A model generated the notes under the pieces. That model searched no databases. It was not told the DNA's origin and saw only the letters and a list, made by a program, of their open reading frames with translations. Shown here in pieces: positions 1-8,372 of a stretch of 29,905 nt of DNA (position 1 is its first letter; each line of letters starts with the position of its first letter). A program made the position numbers and the translations under genes. Source of the DNA: JAKAGZ01 sp964595355 (GTDB taxonomy: Bacteria > Bacteroidota > Ignavibacteria > Ignavibacteriales > Ignavibacteriaceae); the NCBI GenBank assembly GCA_964595355.1, contig CAZQQD010000026.1:1-29905 (forward strand), written 5' to 3'.

Positions 1-211
1 GATCGTCATCTTTCAGTTCGGCTTCAGAAAAATAGTGCTGTGGATTGTTTATCCACAACAAGGGCTTTTTGCTAGAAGGTTTTTGTTTGTGGAAAACCCG
101 TTCATAATTTTTTGTTCTACTTTGTGATATGATACTCAGCGAATCATTAATCAGGACACCGGGTGTACCGGGTTGTTTGGAGTTAATATATTTTTCAAGT
201 AATTGCGACAT
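1..211 (-). CDS. Unknown protein, N-terminal 70 residues only
   Basis: An open minus-strand frame starts at an ATG whose complement lies at 209-211 and runs off the left edge without a stop. It begins MSQLLEKYINSKQPGTPGVL. It lies 11 bases downstream of the stop of the DinB-like gene on the same strand, so the two are probably co-transcribed. The visible part has no membrane segment or signal peptide and is rich in Lys, Asn, Ser and Gln. I do not recognise the family. The PGTPGV stretch recalls the start of some serine-hydrolase (beta-lactamase-fold) domains, but what follows does not fit, so no function is assigned. Confidence 0.6.
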   Translation of the reverse strand, partial: MSQLLEKYINSKQPGTPGVLINDSLSIISQSRTKNYERVFHKQKPSSKKPLLWINNPQHYFSEAELKDDD

Positions 212-222
212 AAATTATTTTT

Positions 223-672
223 TTATCTTAAGTATGCAATGTAATCTGTATAAACAGGTTCTTTGCCGAGTCTTCTCATTTCTTTGGCTATTTGTCCCCT
301 GTGATAAGAAGAATGATGAGAGAGATGAGTTAACATTTCATTTATCGTATTTGTGTATTCAATTCCTTTGCTGTTTGTGTATTTTACTTTCGTTTCAAAA
401 TCACTTTCAGCAAGAGAACTTAAATATTCATTGATTTGAAGTTCATTGTTTTCTACTAGTTTGCTACAGTCTTCGAGAGTTAAATCGATCCAGAAATTAT
501 TATCATATTTTTCTGACTTTAGTCTCTGCAGCCAGGTTTTTTCAGCCAGAAGAAGGTGTGATAATATTTTCAGAATTGTACCTTCATTAATTCCTGCACT
601 TTTGAGTTCATCAATTAGCTTCTGGTTAGCCCAGGCATGATATTTAAATAAATCTATAAAGTAAGATTTCAT
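223..672 (-). CDS. DinB-family protein
   Basis: This 149-residue protein is the usual length for a DinB four-helix bundle. The N-terminus (FKYHAWANQKLIDEL, residues 9-23) is typical of the family. Three histidines are placed as expected for the metal site: H39 in helix 2 and the HxxxH pair H120/H124 in the motif HHSSYHRGQIAK. DinB proteins are cytosolic and metal-binding; some act as thiol S-transferases and many have no known reaction, so no substrate is proposed. It is divergent from a second DinB-superfamily gene at 812-1258 and is followed after 11 bases by the truncated gene at the left edge. Family assignment is firm, role unknown. Confidence 0.88.
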   Translation of the reverse strand: MKSYFIDLFKYHAWANQKLIDELKSAGINEGTILKILSHLLLAEKTWLQRLKSEKYDNNFWIDLTLEDCSKLVENNELQINEYLSSLAESDFETKVKYTNSKGIEYTNTINEMLTHLSHHSSYHRGQIAKEMRRLGKEPVYTDYIAYLR

Positions 673-811
673 TTGTGTCCTCGTGGTTTTTTAAAACAAA
701 GTTAACGTTGAAATAGTTTCCTGGCAATTGAGTTATAAATACAGGATAAATAATTGAACATTTGAAGAAAAAGCGCAATATTGAGTACGAGCTTAATAAA
801 AAGGTGAGTAT

Positions 812-1258
812 ATGATACGGGAATCCTTAACAGAGTTATTTGAAAGAGACTTGAACAAATTAAAGGAAGAAATTAATCTATACTCAGACGAGAGTAAAAT
901 GTGGATACTGAAAGGAGAAATTAAAAATTCTGCAGGTAATCTTGCTCTCCATTTGCTCGGTAATTTAAATCACTTTATCGGTGCTGTGCTTGGCAACAAC
1001 GGTTATGTAAGAAAGCGGAATGCTGAGTTTTCAGATAAAAATGTTCCGCGTACAGAAATAATTAGTAACATAGATAAAACAATCGGAGTTATTAAGTCCA
1101 CGCTGTCGAAAATATCAGATGAAGATTTGAAAAAAGATTACCCTCTTAAGGTCCTTAAAGATAAAGTTACAATGAAGACAGAATTTTTCTTGATTCACTT
1201 GATGGGACATTTGAATTATCATCTTGGGCAGATCAATTACCATAGAAGACTGATATAA
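812..1258 (+). CDS. DinB-superfamily protein (DUF1572-like)
   Basis: This 148-residue protein has the DUF1572 pattern: HLLGNLNHFIGAVLGNNGYV (residues 47-66) and a C-terminal helix, HLMGHLNYHLGQINYH (129-144), with histidines at 129, 133 and 137. H47/H54 and the C-terminal histidines probably form the metal site. The start is supported by the purine-rich sequence AAGGTGAG shortly before the ATG. DUF1572 is a cytosolic DinB-superfamily family with no settled reaction. It is divergent from the DinB-like gene at 223-672, which suggests an old pair of related genes. No terminator is obvious in the 159-base gap that follows. Confidence 0.85.
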   Translation: MIRESLTELFERDLNKLKEEINLYSDESKMWILKGEIKNSAGNLALHLLGNLNHFIGAVLGNNGYVRKRNAEFSDKNVPRTEIISNIDKTIGVIKSTLSKISDEDLKKDYPLKVLKDKVTMKTEFFLIHLMGHLNYHLGQINYHRRLI

Positions 1259-1417
1259 ATAGCCAGGGAATTTCCATTTACAATTTTCACGCTGAAGTCT
1301 CATTTGTAGGTTTATTTTCTATATTGAAAGATTTTTATTAAAAAATAATTTTAATTAATCCCCTCTTTTGGTTACTATTGCTTCGTTGAAATTTCTCAAA
1401 AACAAAAGTTACCTGTA

Positions 1418-1918
1418 ATGAAAAAAGCAAAAAAAAGACCAGCCTGGGACGAGTATTTTCTAAAATTAGCTATGCTTGCCTCAGAGCGTTCAACCTGTCC
1501 CAGGATGCATTGCGGGTGCGTACTTGTTAAGGATCGGTTTGTTCTCGCTACCGGATATAATGGTTCTGTTCCCGGACAGCCGCATTGCGATGATGTTGGC
1601 TGTCTTATTGTTGATAATCACTGCGCACGGACAAACCATGCTGAGATAAACTCACTTGTTCAGGCAGCAGTACATGGGATATCAATTAAGGGAGCAGACG
1701 CTTACATAACAAACATGTCTTGCACTACCTGCGCAAAAGCATTGATCGCAGCCGGTATAAAACGAGTGATTGTATTTTCGGATTTTCACGATACACTTGC
1801 AACAGAATTTTATACAAATAGCAGAGTAGAGATAGTTAAGCTAAAAAAGCCGGATACACAAATAAACTATGATCTAAAAAAATATTCATCAGCAAGAAAG
1901 ACCAAAAAATCCAGATGA
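1418..1918 (+). CDS. Deoxycytidylate (dCMP) deaminase
   Basis: This 166-residue zinc deaminase of the dCMP deaminase/ComEB type would hydrolyse dCMP to dUMP plus ammonia and so feed dTMP synthesis. The catalytic signature is visible: H74-A-E76 (E76 the proton shuttle) and the zinc cysteines C102 and C105 in MSCTTCAK. The residue before C102 is Ser where most relatives have Pro (PCxxC). The N-terminal part has the family's CPRMHCGCVLV stretch (residues 27-37) and ATGYNGSVPGQPHC (44-57), which match dCMP deaminases better than cytosine or tRNA deaminases. The C-terminal 25 residues are basic and look disordered. Its stop overlaps the next gene's start by four bases (ATGA), so the two are probably translationally coupled. 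Confidence 0.9.
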   Translation: MKKAKKRPAWDEYFLKLAMLASERSTCPRMHCGCVLVKDRFVLATGYNGSVPGQPHCDDVGCLIVDNHCARTNHAEINSLVQAAVHGISIKGADAYITNMSCTTCAKALIAAGIKRVIVFSDFHDTLATEFYTNSRVEIVKLKKPDTQINYDLKKYSSARKTKKSR

Positions 1919-2784
1919 AATCAAACCTGACCCGTTACTGGAAACCTCTGCTTGCGATGGTCTTTTGGGGAACATCTTTTATTGCAACCAAGGTGGCGCT
2001 TGAACAATTAACGCCGCTGATGATAATATTCTTCAGGCTTGTTTTTGCAATTTCACTACTCACAATTTTTGCTCTCTATACAAAAAGAGATTTTTCTATA
2101 AAACTTAAGAGCCATTTGTGGATTGTACTTCTTGCCTTGATTGCTTCGTTTCATTTGTGGATACAGGTTACAGGTCTGCAATACACAACAGCGGTAAACA
2201 CTGGGTGGATAATCGGGACGGCACCTGTTTTTATTGCGATACTTGGTTCAATCTTTTTTAAAGAGAAACTAACGTTATTGAAAATTTCGGGAATCTTAAT
2301 TGCCTTTACGGGGTTGCTTTTGTTGATAAGCAAAGGAGATATTTCCAAATTAAGTTTTATTTCGCACAAAGGGGATTTTCTTATTCTTGCAAGTGCGTTT
2401 ACCTGGAGCGTTTATTCGATGGTGAATAAAAAGATTACAATAAATTACTCACCGGTAATGACAATTCTTTTTTTATTTATTATGATGGCAATAATTGTCG
2501 GACCATTTACGATAAACAGCCAATACTTTACAGCTATTGCTCATATGTCCTTCAAAGTCTGGGGTGCGGTTTTGTTTCTCGGAATATTTTGTTCGGGAAT
2601 TTCTTACGTATTGTGGGCAAAGTCACTTAGTGAAATGGAAGCAACAAAAACAGGGGCGTTTTTATATTTTGAACCTTTTGTAACTGTTATTGCTGCATGG
2701 CTATTATTAGATGAGAAAATTACAGCCATAATAATAGTAAGCGGATTAATAATTATGCTTGGGGTTTATCTTGTAAATAGGTGA
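1915..2784 (+). CDS. EamA-family (DMT) transporter
   Basis: This 289-residue protein is almost entirely hydrophobic, with about ten predicted membrane helices in two tandem EamA repeats. The first repeat opens with WGTSFIATKVALEQLTPLMI (residues 19-38), the usual DMT repeat signature, and the second with LASAFTWSVYSMVNKK (158-173). Length and architecture are normal for inner-membrane DMT metabolite or drug exporters, whose substrates cannot be read from sequence. The ATG overlaps the stop of the dCMP deaminase gene, so it is co-transcribed with it, but no functional link is evident. Confidence 0.9.
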   Translation: MKSNLTRYWKPLLAMVFWGTSFIATKVALEQLTPLMIIFFRLVFAISLLTIFALYTKRDFSIKLKSHLWIVLLALIASFHLWIQVTGLQYTTAVNTGWIIGTAPVFIAILGSIFFKEKLTLLKISGILIAFTGLLLLISKGDISKLSFISHKGDFLILASAFTWSVYSMVNKKITINYSPVMTILFLFIMMAIIVGPFTINSQYFTAIAHMSFKVWGAVLFLGIFCSGISYVLWAKSLSEMEATKTGAFLYFEPFVTVIAAWLLLDEKITAIIIVSGLIIMLGVYLVNR

Positions 2785-2806
2785 TAATTTATCTTAAATT
2801 AGGTTT

Positions 2807-3010
2807 ATGCATAAAGCAATTAGGGGAGTAAGAAAGCTAATTGTTGGAGTAATTGGTTTTACAATTCTGTTTATCGGAATTATTCTTATTTTTATACCCG
2901 GGCCGGCACTAATTGTAATTCCAATTGGGCTTGGAATACTTGCAACGGAGTTCCTGTGGGCAAGAAATCTTTTGACAAAATTTAAAGATAAGTTTAAGAA
3001 GAAAAATTAA
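2807..3010 (+). CDS. Small PGPGW-type membrane protein
   Basis: This 67-residue protein has two closely spaced hydrophobic helices (about residues 11-29 and 32-47) and a basic tail, LLTKFKDKFKKKN. The segment GPALIVIPIGLGILATEFLWARNLL (32-56) closely matches the PGPGW family of putative transmembrane proteins, although here the family's GPGW is GPAL. It starts 22 bases after the EamA transporter gene on the same strand. It is probably an inner-membrane protein of unknown role. Confidence 0.75.
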   Translation: MHKAIRGVRKLIVGVIGFTILFIGIILIFIPGPALIVIPIGLGILATEFLWARNLLTKFKDKFKKKN

Positions 3011-3039
3011 TTTGTAGCAAAATCAGGAGCGTTAGTAAA

Positions 3040-4098
3040 ATGAAAACTCTGAAGGCTTTTATATCGTTAACAATTTTAATTTCAGGATTAACCATGGCAC
3101 AAACAGTAAGACCAATTCGCGATAATGTGGGCTTTTGCTGGAAAGCAAATGAAATGAACAAATTGATGAAATATTTATCTGAGCACGATAAAATAACCGA
3201 CATAGGTTCAAACAAACTAATCGCTGCTATTTCACCACACGATGATTATTTGTACGCCGGCAACATTTATTATACACTTTATCCACACATAAAAACAAAG
3301 GAGGTGGTAATATTCGGTGTAACTCACGGCACAGTCCGAAAAGCAATGAATGATCCCAGAAACGTTTTAATATTTGATGATTACGATGAATGGCAGGGGC
3401 CGTACGGTAATGTTAAAATCTCCCCGCTCAGGGATCTTATAAAAAGTAAGCTTGATAAAGACTATCAAATGGTAAGTGATAAAGCTCAGGATATAGAGCA
3501 TTCAATTGAAGCTCTTGTTCCCTTTCTTCAATATTACAATCGCGATATTAAGATAACACCAATAATGGTAACCGGAATGCCTTATGAAAGAATGGAAAAA
3601 ATAAGCAAGCAGCTTACAGATATTATTTCAGAATACATTAAAGAAAATCATTTGACTCTTGGAAAAGACATTTTCTTTCTGGTTTCTACTGATGCAAATC
3701 ATTATGGAAAGGATTTTGATAATGCTCCTTACGGCGTGGACGAAGCAGCACATAAAAAAGCAACTGGCAGGGATAAAGAAATAGGGAATAAAATATTTAA
3801 TGGTGAATTGACTAAAGCAAAAGTAAAAGAGCTTGCTGATGATTTCTGGCCTGAGTTGGGGGTAAATAAAATTTGTCCTTTATGGTGTGGAAGATATCCG
3901 ATACCATTTGGATTAATGTCAACTATCAATATCGTAAATGAAGTTTCCGGCAAAAAAATATTCGGGAAATTTCTTGGTTATTCGGATAGCTGGACTGAAG
4001 GGGTTATTCCTATCTATCATACAAATATGGGATTAACTGCTCCGTTTTCACTTAAACATTGGGTCGGTTATGCTGCGGCTGGATTTTATTTGAAATAA
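3040..4098 (+). CDS. amrB: Exported MEMO-family protein (AmmeMemoRadiSam system protein B)
   Basis: This 352-residue protein is a MEMO/LigB-fold member with an N-terminal signal peptide (residues 1-20, ending LTMA before QTVRP), which is unusual for a family mostly seen in the cytosol. The residues equivalent to the metal-site set of human MEMO1 appear to be present: H67 in SPHDDY (PHAGY in most relatives), H96 in FGVTHGT, H221 in STDANHYG, and C283 in CGRYPI (CGRHPI in MEMO1). H154 in IEHSIEALVPFLQ is also family-typical. MEMO1 binds iron or copper; the bacterial reaction is not established. The usual partners, an AMMECR1 protein and a radical SAM enzyme, are not adjacent. A hairpin follows the stop. 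Confidence 0.85.
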   Translation: MKTLKAFISLTILISGLTMAQTVRPIRDNVGFCWKANEMNKLMKYLSEHDKITDIGSNKLIAAISPHDDYLYAGNIYYTLYPHIKTKEVVIFGVTHGTVRKAMNDPRNVLIFDDYDEWQGPYGNVKISPLRDLIKSKLDKDYQMVSDKAQDIEHSIEALVPFLQYYNRDIKITPIMVTGMPYERMEKISKQLTDIISEYIKENHLTLGKDIFFLVSTDANHYGKDFDNAPYGVDEAAHKKATGRDKEIGNKIFNGELTKAKVKELADDFWPELGVNKICPLWCGRYPIPFGLMSTINIVNEVSGKKIFGKFLGYSDSWTEGVIPIYHTNMGLTAPFSLKHWVGYAAAGFYLK

Positions 4099-4105
4099 AA
4101 TTATG

Positions 4106-4135
4106 GAGGCGGGTTTTAAAAACCGTCTCATTTTT
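4106..4135 (+). terminator. Probable terminator after the MEMO-family gene
   Basis: The arms GAGGCGG and CCGTCTC, extended by TTTT/AAAA with one unpaired base and one G-T pair, form a hairpin directly after the plus-strand MEMO gene. It is followed by ATTTTTAA. It lies between two convergent genes, so it may also serve the ArsA-like gene that ends at 4154. Confidence 0.6.
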
Positions 4136-4153
4136 AACCTCAAAATAATTTTT

Positions 4154-5041
4154 TTAGAGATTATTATTTAACAGGTAAGATTTTAACGATTCTATGCCAA
4201 TTAGCGGTGTTTTTGAGAGTGGAAATATTTTTGATTTAATATCTCGGAACTTCTCTTTTATTGCTGTGGATAATGACTCATCAACAGATTTATTAATAAT
4301 GATATTATCTGTTTGAATATTAATTTCCCTAAATTTTTCAATTATTCTTTTAGATTCTTCCATGGACAACTTATCGGGATTTAACACAAGATTTATGCTT
4401 GTAGTATTAATATCTGTAAATATATTTTTAACATCAGTGTAAAAACTTTGTTGCTGCTGTAGTTTTTTTAATACCTTATCGGACTCGTACTCTTTCTTGT
4501 TGAATTTGATTTTTGTGATTAATTCTTTCTTTTTAATTATTTCATCTCGCAATTTTATCAGGTGATTGTTCCATAGTAAAGATAAAGGAGGTAAAGAGAA
4601 AAATCTTGTTGTTAAAGCTGTGGGAGGCATATCAAAAATAATATGATCTTTGGTCGAGTAAATCTCACGCACTTTATTAAATGCCAGCAGTAAAGCATAT
4701 TCTTCAAGACCCGGCGAGTTTTTAATAATATTGAAATTTTTTTCCAGGTTAAAAGCACTCAAATAAAGGTAATTTCTGCGCACACTGTCTTCAATTTCGT
4801 GCAGGTAATTCTTAATCCATTTTTCCGTATTAATTTCTATTACCAGAAGATTCTTGTTAATCTCCGTGGGTTTGTCGGATAAAGTTGTTTGAAAAATATC
4901 TGACTGATTATGTGCGGGATCCATAGAAACCAATAATATTTTTTGTTCGTGTGAAAGCTTTAGAGCTGTAAGCGCAGAAACAGTGGATTTACCTGTACCG
5001 CCTTTTCCAATGAAAAAAACATATTGGGGATTATTTTTCAT
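4154..5041 (-). CDS. ArsA/Get3-like ATPase
   Basis: This 295-residue P-loop ATPase belongs to the ArsA/TRC40 group. The deviant Walker A is GKGGTGKST (residues 12-20, with the signature K13 and P-loop K18). The switch DPAHNQSD (41-48) corresponds to the family's DPAHSLGD, and FDMPPTALTTRFF (136-148) to DTAPTGHTLR. The conserved cysteine pairs of arsenite pumps or Get3 are not visible, so arsenite transport is unlikely. A long charged helical segment spans about residues 160-205. The gene starts two bases after the stop of the 96-residue protein gene and lies downstream of cstA, so all three are probably one operon. I infer a role in handling or energising a membrane protein, possibly CstA; the client is unproven. 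Confidence 0.8.
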   Translation of the reverse strand: MKNNPQYVFFIGKGGTGKSTVSALTALKLSHEQKILLVSMDPAHNQSDIFQTTLSDKPTEINKNLLVIEINTEKWIKNYLHEIEDSVRRNYLYLSAFNLEKNFNIIKNSPGLEEYALLLAFNKVREIYSTKDHIIFDMPPTALTTRFFSLPPLSLLWNNHLIKLRDEIIKKKELITKIKFNKKEYESDKVLKKLQQQQSFYTDVKNIFTDINTTSINLVLNPDKLSMEESKRIIEKFREINIQTDNIIINKSVDESLSTAIKEKFRDIKSKIFPLSKTPLIGIESLKSYLLNNNL

Positions 5042-5043
5042 TA

Positions 5044-5334
5044 TTAGTCAACCTGGAACAGTGAGGCTAAAACTGATAATGGCTCATGTGCTGTATCTGT
5101 TTTTTGCAGCAATAGCATAATTTCTTTTTCTGATTCGGGTAGAAGATCAAGTGTTATTTGTCCCGGTGGTGAGGGTAATCCAACGAATGCACCGAAGGTT
5201 AAGATAGCAAAGGTATGTTCCAATTCGGATAATTCCTGTTCTGAAAGCTCCATCGCTTTTGAACGGGCAACTTCGTTAAACAGCTTACTTTTTTCTGAAA
5301 TTTGTTTCAGAATTTTTTTAAAAAAATATTTCAC
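5044..5334 (-). CDS. Unknown 96-residue protein between cstA and the ArsA-like gene
   Basis: This small soluble protein has a basic amphipathic N-terminal helix (residues 1-20), a second helix rich in Glu and Leu (28-42), and the distinctive stretch GAFVGLPSPPGQITLDLLPE (48-67). It has no signal peptide and ends in FQVD. It lies 24 bases after cstA and two bases before the ArsA-like gene, so all three are likely co-transcribed. The GLPSPP...LDLLPE pattern reminds me of the small 'cory-CC-star' proteins that I recall being annotated beside ArsA-like ATPases. This one lacks the terminal Cys-Cys and the link is from memory only. A partner or regulator of the ATPase is the best guess. Confidence 0.65.
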   Translation of the reverse strand: MKYFFKKILKQISEKSKLFNEVARSKAMELSEQELSELEHTFAILTFGAFVGLPSPPGQITLDLLPESEKEIMLLLQKTDTAHEPLSVLASLFQVD

Positions 5335-5358
5335 TTGAATATGTGCTTTACAACAATG

Positions 5359-7098
5359 TTATCCGCCAACAGATACAGGTTCCTCATGTTGTTCTGTAGT
5401 ATTCAGAAAAGCAACAAAGCCTTCGATAACGATCAGAGCGACAAGGATAATAATTACAACATTAATTATCTGTAATAGTATGTTGTTCTGATCGCTGAAG
5501 CCGGTTTGATTTAGTATGGCAGCCCATAAAGTAATTACTATCATAAACACCGCGGGAATTCCGGTAGCCAGCCACTTTAGTCCACCTCTGCCCTTTAAGT
5601 AGATAGTCGCTACAACCAAAGCTAGTGCAGCAAGTGTTTGATTAACGGCTCCGAACAGTGGCCATAGCTTTAAAGCACCTTTACCATCAGCGCCGCTTAA
5701 GAATGCAAGCAACATAGCTGTTAGAACAACCACGGCGGTTGAAAAGTAACGATTCTTAAAAATATTTATTTTCATATCCACACACAATTCACTTACGACG
5801 TATCTTTGAATTCGTGTTGCTGTGTCCAGAGTAGTGCCTGCAAAGGAAGCAACAAAAACACCCATTATGCCGACTGCAATTCCTCGTGGAATTCCAAGGC
5901 TGCTTATCATATTTGCAGCACCATCAACAAAGGCTGCGATCTTTGATGTAAGACCCTGCGCTGCAGCCCACGATGCGTAACGAGCTGTCCATGCACCCGT
6001 ACCTGTAAGAGTTTGTCCCGCTGAATTTGTATAGCCCAATCCAATACCTGCTGCAACTGCGATAATTACCAGTGTAGCCAGCGCACCTTCAGTGAGCATA
6101 CTACCGATACCAACAAATACTGAGTCCCCTTCATTCTTTACTTGTTTGGATGAAGTGCCGGATGAAACTAGAGAATGAAATCCGGAGATTGCGCCGCATG
6201 CAATAGTTATAAATAAGAACGGTAATAGAGGCGGGGCTTGTGCAGGAGTAGCCTGCATAGCAGGAGCGACGAGATCCATCCCGCCAAAAATTGAACTGAA
6301 AATTACACCAAGCACCAGTAGCAACATAGCAATGGTTAGCTGGTAAGCGTTTATATAATCACGCGGCTGCAGTAATGCGGTAACCGGCAAGACCGATGCT
6401 ATAAATGCGTAAATCAACAAAAGTATTGTCCATACTCCAGTAGCAGGCATTCCAAGAAAAGAGGGCATATTTATCGGAAGATAGTATCCTATTACAATTG
6501 TGATGTACATTAATGCTACTGCAATAACAGACCACAGGGCAAAGTTCTTCCCTTTTTTATAGATTAAAACACCCAGGTACATTGCAATTGGTATTTGAAA
6601 CCAAACAGGCAAAACGGAAGTCGGGTACATACTGAAAATAACAGCAATCACCAACCCAAAGATCGAGATGACTATCCACAGTTCCAGAAAAATTATAATG
6701 AAAAAGAAAATCTTTGTACGTGGGTTGATGTATTTAGCCGTAAACTCAGAAATGGATTTCCCCTTGTTTCTCATTGAAATTATGAGCGTACCAAAATCAT
6801 GAATTGCTCCTATGAATAAACTTCCTATGAACACCCATAAAATTGCGGGAAGCCATCCCCAGATAATAGCAATGGCGGGACCAACAATTGGTCCCGTTCC
6901 CGCGATGGAAGCAAAGTGATGTCCGAAAATAACTTCTTTTTTGGTAGGGACATAATCTATACCATCCTCAAATTCTTCGGAAGGTACTTTAGCATGTTTA
7001 TTAATTTTGAAAATTATTTTGCTGATGAATTTACCATAGACCTTATACATTATTATGTAGCCGAAAAAGGTCAGTATCATTAATAATAAAGCATCCAT
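5359..7098 (-). CDS. cstA: CstA-family carbon-starvation transporter
   Basis: This 579-residue inner-membrane protein has about 15 to 16 hydrophobic helices. The CstA signature is clear: HHFASIAGTGPIVGPAIAII (residues 60-79), then WGWLPAILWVFIGSLFIGAI. A conserved loop with FHSLVSSGTSSKQVKNEGDS sits mid-protein, and the C-terminal five-helix CstA module is present. It is shorter than E. coli CstA (about 700 residues), like the compact members in other phyla. E. coli CstA and BtsT import pyruvate and possibly peptides; the substrate here is inferred to be a small organic acid or peptide. It heads a three-gene operon. An imperfect dyad, ATTAC-N7-GTAAT at 7114-7130, lies 16 bases upstream of the start and could be an operator. 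Confidence 0.93.
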   Translation of the reverse strand: MDALLLMILTFFGYIIMYKVYGKFISKIIFKINKHAKVPSEEFEDGIDYVPTKKEVIFGHHFASIAGTGPIVGPAIAIIWGWLPAILWVFIGSLFIGAIHDFGTLIISMRNKGKSISEFTAKYINPRTKIFFFIIIFLELWIVISIFGLVIAVIFSMYPTSVLPVWFQIPIAMYLGVLIYKKGKNFALWSVIAVALMYITIVIGYYLPINMPSFLGMPATGVWTILLLIYAFIASVLPVTALLQPRDYINAYQLTIAMLLLVLGVIFSSIFGGMDLVAPAMQATPAQAPPLLPFLFITIACGAISGFHSLVSSGTSSKQVKNEGDSVFVGIGSMLTEGALATLVIIAVAAGIGLGYTNSAGQTLTGTGAWTARYASWAAAQGLTSKIAAFVDGAANMISSLGIPRGIAVGIMGVFVASFAGTTLDTATRIQRYVVSELCVDMKINIFKNRYFSTAVVVLTAMLLAFLSGADGKGALKLWPLFGAVNQTLAALALVVATIYLKGRGGLKWLATGIPAVFMIVITLWAAILNQTGFSDQNNILLQIINVVIIILVALIVIEGFVAFLNTTEQHEEPVSVGG

Positions 7099-7281
7099 AA
7101 GAATCCTTAAACAATTACGAATATTGTAATAAGAATAGCAATTGAGAATGTATCAGAACAACATTTAAAAATTAACCTAAGAAATTAGAATTACAAAATA
7201 AATGTATTAATAAAATTTTTTTAAGTTAAAAAGAATATTCAAAAAAACCAAAGTATAAATCCTGCCTGGAAGTACAATGTG

Positions 7282-7704
7282 TTATGGTTGATGAAACAAT
7301 CCATATTTCTTAATGTGTTTGTATGCCATATACCCTACGGCACCTAATTGTGCCATTCCAAGAATGCGCCGGAACAAACTTATGCTTTTGCTTTCAATAT
7401 AAAAATTATAGTAAGGTTGTAAAATGTTATCTGGAATGTCATCCTCATTTCCATATAGGTGAGAGCCGTACATTATTGCGAGCCTGGTTCTTAATCTTAC
7501 AGAGCCAAATGTTGTATCAAATTTATCAGTTGTTATTAAATTTCCAGGTAGAACAAAATAAGGCGAGTGTTCATACCTGAAATATTCAATATCTCCATTT
7601 AAATATGATTTCGTAATTACAGAATCTTTTTCGATATTTTTATTTTGAGCAAAAGTCGCAAAAGCAAAAACTATAAACAACGATATAGAAAATACTTTTC
7701 TCAT
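7282..7704 (-). CDS. Secreted protein of unknown function
   Basis: This 140-residue protein has a clear signal peptide (residues 1-19, ending FATFA before QNKN), so the mature part is periplasmic or at the outer membrane. A central acidic and aromatic region is followed by a short hydrophobic stretch (about 112-128, ILGMAQLGAVGYMAYKHI), which may be a helix or re-entrant segment. I recognise no family. It sits alone, separated from cstA by 183 bases and from the thioredoxin gene by 287 bases. Confidence 0.65.
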   Translation of the reverse strand: MRKVFSISLFIVFAFATFAQNKNIEKDSVITKSYLNGDIEYFRYEHSPYFVLPGNLITTDKFDTTFGSVRLRTRLAIMYGSHLYGNEDDIPDNILQPYYNFYIESKSISLFRRILGMAQLGAVGYMAYKHIKKYGLFHQP

Positions 7705-7957
7705 TCTGTACTAATTTCCCTAAATTATGATTAATTATCCAGCCATAACTTCTTTCACTTTTCCTTCAAGTTAGAGTTTTTTATTTTATGCAAGCATTGC
7801 TGAAATAACACTGCTTTTTTAATAAAATCACAGCGGGATGACATTTTTAACCTCAATTTTTAAAAAGTAACATTACTAGATGTTACAGGGGAAATGATAG
7901 TAAGATTAAAGTGAGTTAAAAATTCTCAGATTGCAATTATATTGATGTTAGATATAA

Positions 7958-7979
7958 ATGCGGGACTTGAATCCCGCAT
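7958..7979 (-). terminator. Hairpin terminator after trxA
   Basis: A perfect 8-base inverted repeat (ATGCGGGA and TCCCGCAT) with a six-base loop lies 12 bases past the trxA stop. Read on the minus strand it is followed by TTATAT, so it is a plausible though T-poor terminator for the rhodanese-thioredoxin operon. Confidence 0.6.
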
Positions 7980-7991
7980 AATTTTAAACGA

Positions 7992-8354
7992 CTAAGCAAC
8001 TTCTGAAAGCAGTTCTTTTTCAATAGCTTGTTTTAAGGATGGTTTGGGAAGTGCGCCTACTGACATTTTTGGCTGCCCTTCTTTCGGAACAAACAACATT
8101 GATGGAATACTCCTTATACCGAAAGCTGCACCTAACTCCTGTTCTTCATCCGTGTTTACCTTATAGAAGTTTACTTTTCCTTTATATTCCTCAGAAAGCT
8201 CTTCGATAACAGGGGCAACCATTCTACAGGGACCGCACCATGGTGCCCAGAAATCAATTACGCAAGGCAGATCACCCTCAAATTTCCATTCCTTATTTTT
8301 TTCATAGTTAAAAACTTTTTCAAAAAAAGTTTCTTTATTTAGATTTTCGGCCAT
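7992..8354 (-). CDS. trxA: Thioredoxin
   Basis: This 120-residue cytosolic thioredoxin has the active site WCGPC (residues 39-43) inside DFWAPWCGPCRMVAPVI and the conserved cis-proline P84 in RSIPSMLF. It lacks a signal peptide, so it acts as a cytosolic dithiol-disulfide reductant. A strong ribosome site (AGGAG, seven bases before the ATG) supports the start. It is 18 bases downstream of a membrane-anchored rhodanese gene and ends before a hairpin, so the two form a small redox/sulfur operon. In that arrangement thioredoxin may reduce the rhodanese persulfide or its acceptor, which is an inference. Confidence 0.95.
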   Translation of the reverse strand: MAENLNKETFFEKVFNYEKNKEWKFEGDLPCVIDFWAPWCGPCRMVAPVIEELSEEYKGKVNFYKVNTDEEQELGAAFGIRSIPSMLFVPKEGQPKMSVGALPKPSLKQAIEKELLSEVA

Positions 8355-8372
8355 TTATATCTCCTGTTGATT

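Noticed and set aside
129..434. Plus-strand 101-codon frame
   Set aside because: It is antisense to the DinB gene and to the partial gene at the left edge, and is rich in Cys and Phe with no domain.
4154..5041. Arsenite pump ATPase (ArsA) as a literal call
   Set aside because: It has a single nucleotide-binding half, the arsenite-binding cysteines are not visible, and no arsB, arsC or arsR is present.
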